From positions 1 through 6,300 of the forward strand of contig NZ_DASVTO010000066.1 in the NCBI RefSeq assembly GCF_036387535.1: a stretch of 6,300 nucleotides of DNA. The letters run 5' to 3'. Origin of the DNA: Sphingomonas_R sp036387535. Its GTDB lineage: Bacteria; Pseudomonadota; Alphaproteobacteria; Sphingomonadales; Sphingomonadaceae. The notes under the pieces are model-generated. The model did no database searches, was not told the DNA's origin, and saw only the letters and a list, made by a program, of their open reading frames with translations. Shown here piece after piece: positions 4,907 to 6,300 of the stretch (its first letter is position 1; each line of letters begins with the position of its first letter). A program made the position numbers and the translations under genes.

Positions 4907-5833
4907 ATGGCCGCACGCGCATATTGGCAAGGGCAGATCAGGCTGGCCCTGGTGTCCATCCCCGTAGAAATCTATTCGGCGACGAAAAGCGGCGCGGCCA
5001 TTTCGTTCAAGCAAATCCACGAACCCACCGGCAAGCCGATCCATTATGAAAAGGTGGTGACCGGCATCGGCCCGATCGACACCGACGAGATCATGAAGGG
5101 ATATCAGGTCGAAAAGGGCGAATACGTCCTGCTCGACCAGTCGGAGATCGATGCGGTCAAGCTGGAATCCAAGAAGACGCTGGAGCTGACCCAGTTCGTC
5201 GATGCCAGCGAGATCGACGTGATCTATTACGAAAAGCCGTATTTCGTCGTGCCCGCCGACGACCTGGCCGAGGAAGCCTTCATCGTGCTGCGGGAGGCGT
5301 TGAAGCGATCGAAGAAGGTCGGGCTGGGGCAATTGGCGCTGCGCGGGCGCGAATATGTCGTCAGCCTGAAGCCGTGCGGGCGCGGCATGGTGCTGGAGAC
5401 GCTGCGCTACGCCGACGAAGTGAACCGCGCGCAAAGCTATTTCCGCGACATTCCGGATGCGCAGCCCGACGCCGAACTGCTCGACCTGGCGCAGGCGCTG
5501 ATCGATCGCAAGACGGGGGCGTTCGACCCGTCCGAGTTCCACGACCGCTACGTCGATGCGCTCAAGGACCTGGTCGAGCGCAAGCGCAAGCAGAAGGGCG
5601 ACACCAGGATCATCGACGACAAGGACGATGCCGCGCCCAAGGGATCGAACGTCGTCGACCTGATGGCCGCGCTGAAGAAGTCGATGGAAAAGTCCGGCAA
5701 GGCCGGTACGCCCGCGAGGGAGGCGCCCGAGAAGGCGCCGGCCAAGAAGGCGCCGGCGCGCAAGACAGCGGCGAAGAAGGCCGACGCCCCCGCCCCAGCT
5801 CCCGCCAAGCCCGCGGCGAAGAAACGTGCCTGA
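4907..5833 (+). CDS. ku: Non-homologous end-joining protein Ku
   Basis: A 308-residue bacterial Ku, the homodimeric ring that threads onto DNA double-strand ends and recruits LigD. The N-terminal YWQGQIRLALVSIPVEIYSAT is the family opening. The central beta-barrel contains FKQIHEPTGKPIHYEKV, KGYQVEKGEYVLL, and YYEKPYFVVPADD, followed by GRGMVLETLRYADEV (about 165-179). After the helical arm (ending near VDLMAALKKSMEK) comes a 50-residue tail rich in Lys, Ala and Pro with 11 Lys and 3 Arg, the type of basic extension that in other bacterial Ku proteins binds DNA. The ATG at 4907 is preceded by GAAGG 11 bases upstream, and the sequence starts directly with the Ku fold. The TGA overlaps the start of ligD by 8 bases, indicating an operon. 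Expression may be growth-phase or stress dependent as in relatives, but no site shows this. Confidence 0.96.
   Translation: MAARAYWQGQIRLALVSIPVEIYSATKSGAAISFKQIHEPTGKPIHYEKVVTGIGPIDTDEIMKGYQVEKGEYVLLDQSEIDAVKLESKKTLELTQFVDASEIDVIYYEKPYFVVPADDLAEEAFIVLREALKRSKKVGLGQLALRGREYVVSLKPCGRGMVLETLRYADEVNRAQSYFRDIPDAQPDAELLDLAQALIDRKTGAFDPSEFHDRYVDALKDLVERKRKQKGDTRIIDDKDDAAPKGSNVVDLMAALKKSMEKSGKAGTPAREAPEKAPAKKAPARKTAAKKADAPAPAPAKPAAKKRA
5732..5757 (+). repeat. Short in-frame direct repeat in the ku tail
   Basis: AAGGCGCCGGC occurs at 5732-5742 and again at 5747-5757, offset by 15 bases (five codons), encoding repeated KAPA units in the basic tail. The unit contains the palindrome GGCGCC. Such low-complexity tracts can grow or shrink by replication slippage, so tail length may vary between strains. 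Confidence 0.7.
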
Positions 5834-6300
5834 GACCGATCCTCTCGCCCGTTATAACGCCAAGCGCGATTTCGCGAAGACCGCCGAGCCGGCCGGCACG
5901 CTGGCGCCGGATCAGGGCAACAGCTTCATCGTCCAGAAGCACGATGCGACGCGGCTGCACTGGGATTTCCGACTGGAAATCGACGGCGTCCTGAAAAGCT
6001 GGGCGGTGACGCGCGGTCCCAGCATTGACCCCGACGAAAAGCGGCTCGCGGTGCGGACCGAGGATCATCCCTTGTCCTATGCCACGTTCGAGGGGACGAT
6101 CCCGAAGGGCGAATATGGCGGCGGCACGGTGATGCTGTGGGACCGGGGCACATGGGCGCCGACCGCAGGGAAATCGGCCAGGGATCTGGAAAAAGGGCAT
6201 CTTCACTTCATCCTGGATGGCGAAAGGATGAAGGGCGAATGGCTGCTGATCCGCCTGAAACCGCGCGCCAAGGAGAAGACGGAGAATTGGCTGCTCCGCA
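5826..6300 (+). CDS. ligD: DNA ligase D, N-terminal 3'-phosphoesterase domain (cut by window end)
   Basis: The first 158 codons of LigD, the ATP-dependent ligase/polymerase/end-processing enzyme that works with Ku in double-strand break repair. The visible part is the 3'-phosphoesterase domain, which trims 3' phosphates and ribonucleotides. It shows HDATRLHWDFRLE with His39, His45, Asp47 and Arg49, then EDHPLSYATFEG with His81 and Tyr85, spaced as in the Pseudomonas enzyme (there His42, His48, Asp50, Arg52, His84, Tyr88). IPKGEYGGGTVMLWD and the WLLIRLK strand also match. The start is a GTG at 5826 overlapping the ku stop by 8 bases, with the typical opening PLARYNAKRDF; no strong ribosome-binding site is seen, so coupling to ku is likely. 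The frame is open to the window end with no stop. The ligase and polymerase domains must lie beyond it, or the gene encodes only the phosphoesterase domain; which is true cannot be seen here. Confidence 0.94.
   Translation, partial: MPETDPLARYNAKRDFAKTAEPAGTLAPDQGNSFIVQKHDATRLHWDFRLEIDGVLKSWAVTRGPSIDPDEKRLAVRTEDHPLSYATFEGTIPKGEYGGGTVMLWDRGTWAPTAGKSARDLEKGHLHFILDGERMKGEWLLIRLKPRAKEKTENWLLR

Noticed and set aside
4830..4910. Possible tRNA, because GGTTCGAACC resembles a T-arm
   Set aside because: The T-stem pairs at only two positions and there is no acceptor, D or anticodon arm.
4777..4959. In-frame N-terminal extension of pdxH with a mildly hydrophobic stretch
   Set aside because: Mixed codon composition, overlaps the ku start, and the PdxH family normally begins close to the DPFTLFDTWY segment.
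4202..5542. Upstream in-frame extension of the metal transporter through pdxH and into ku
   Set aside because: The family-like sequence begins only after the GTG at 4201. The extension lies over pdxH and antisense to ku and has no transporter features.

Overview
The window is GC-rich and has the gene content of an alphaproteobacterium, most likely a sphingomonad (Sphingomonas or a close relative). The reasons are a SciP (DUF1153) cell-cycle regulator, an alphaproteobacterial-type MnmA, a Ku/LigD end-joining pair whose LigD begins with the phosphoesterase domain, strong G/C bias at third codon positions, and many long but spurious antisense reading frames. Genus-level assignment is inference; no rRNA or other marker is present.

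Left part (about 1-1140, all minus strand). Reading leftward from 1059 there is an unrecognised 75-80 residue protein, a possible 35-codon mini-ORF, sciP, and a small three-helix GlsB/YeaQ-type membrane protein. The first three are joined by two ATGA stop/start overlaps, which suggests one translationally coupled transcript. Between this unit and the divergent mnmA lies a CTAA-N7-TTAA element, one base from the CtrA consensus TTAA-N7-TTAA. That makes CtrA control of sciP, known from Caulobacter, plausible here too. glsB may have its own weak stress-type promoter.

Middle (about 1140-4780). mnmA, encoding the tRNA 2-thiouridylase, is on the plus strand. It converges on a three-gene minus-strand cluster: pdxH (pyridoxine/pyridoxamine 5'-phosphate oxidase), a FieF-like cation diffusion facilitator that overlaps the pdxH stop by GTGA, and a PhzF-family isomerase-like protein 39-42 bases further on. 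The spacing predicts one operon, although the three functions have no obvious common pathway.

Right part (about 4780-6300). Divergent from pdxH is ku, with a lysine/alanine/proline-rich tail, followed with an 8-base overlap by the start of ligD, which runs off the window. The visible part is a complete-looking 3'-phosphoesterase domain. Together they form a bacterial non-homologous end-joining module.

I saw no mobile elements, CRISPR arrays, tRNA or rRNA genes. Most of the window is ordinary core genome. The part most worth a second look is the sciP leader region with its small ORFs and CtrA-like site. I do not see a convincing wholly new system.
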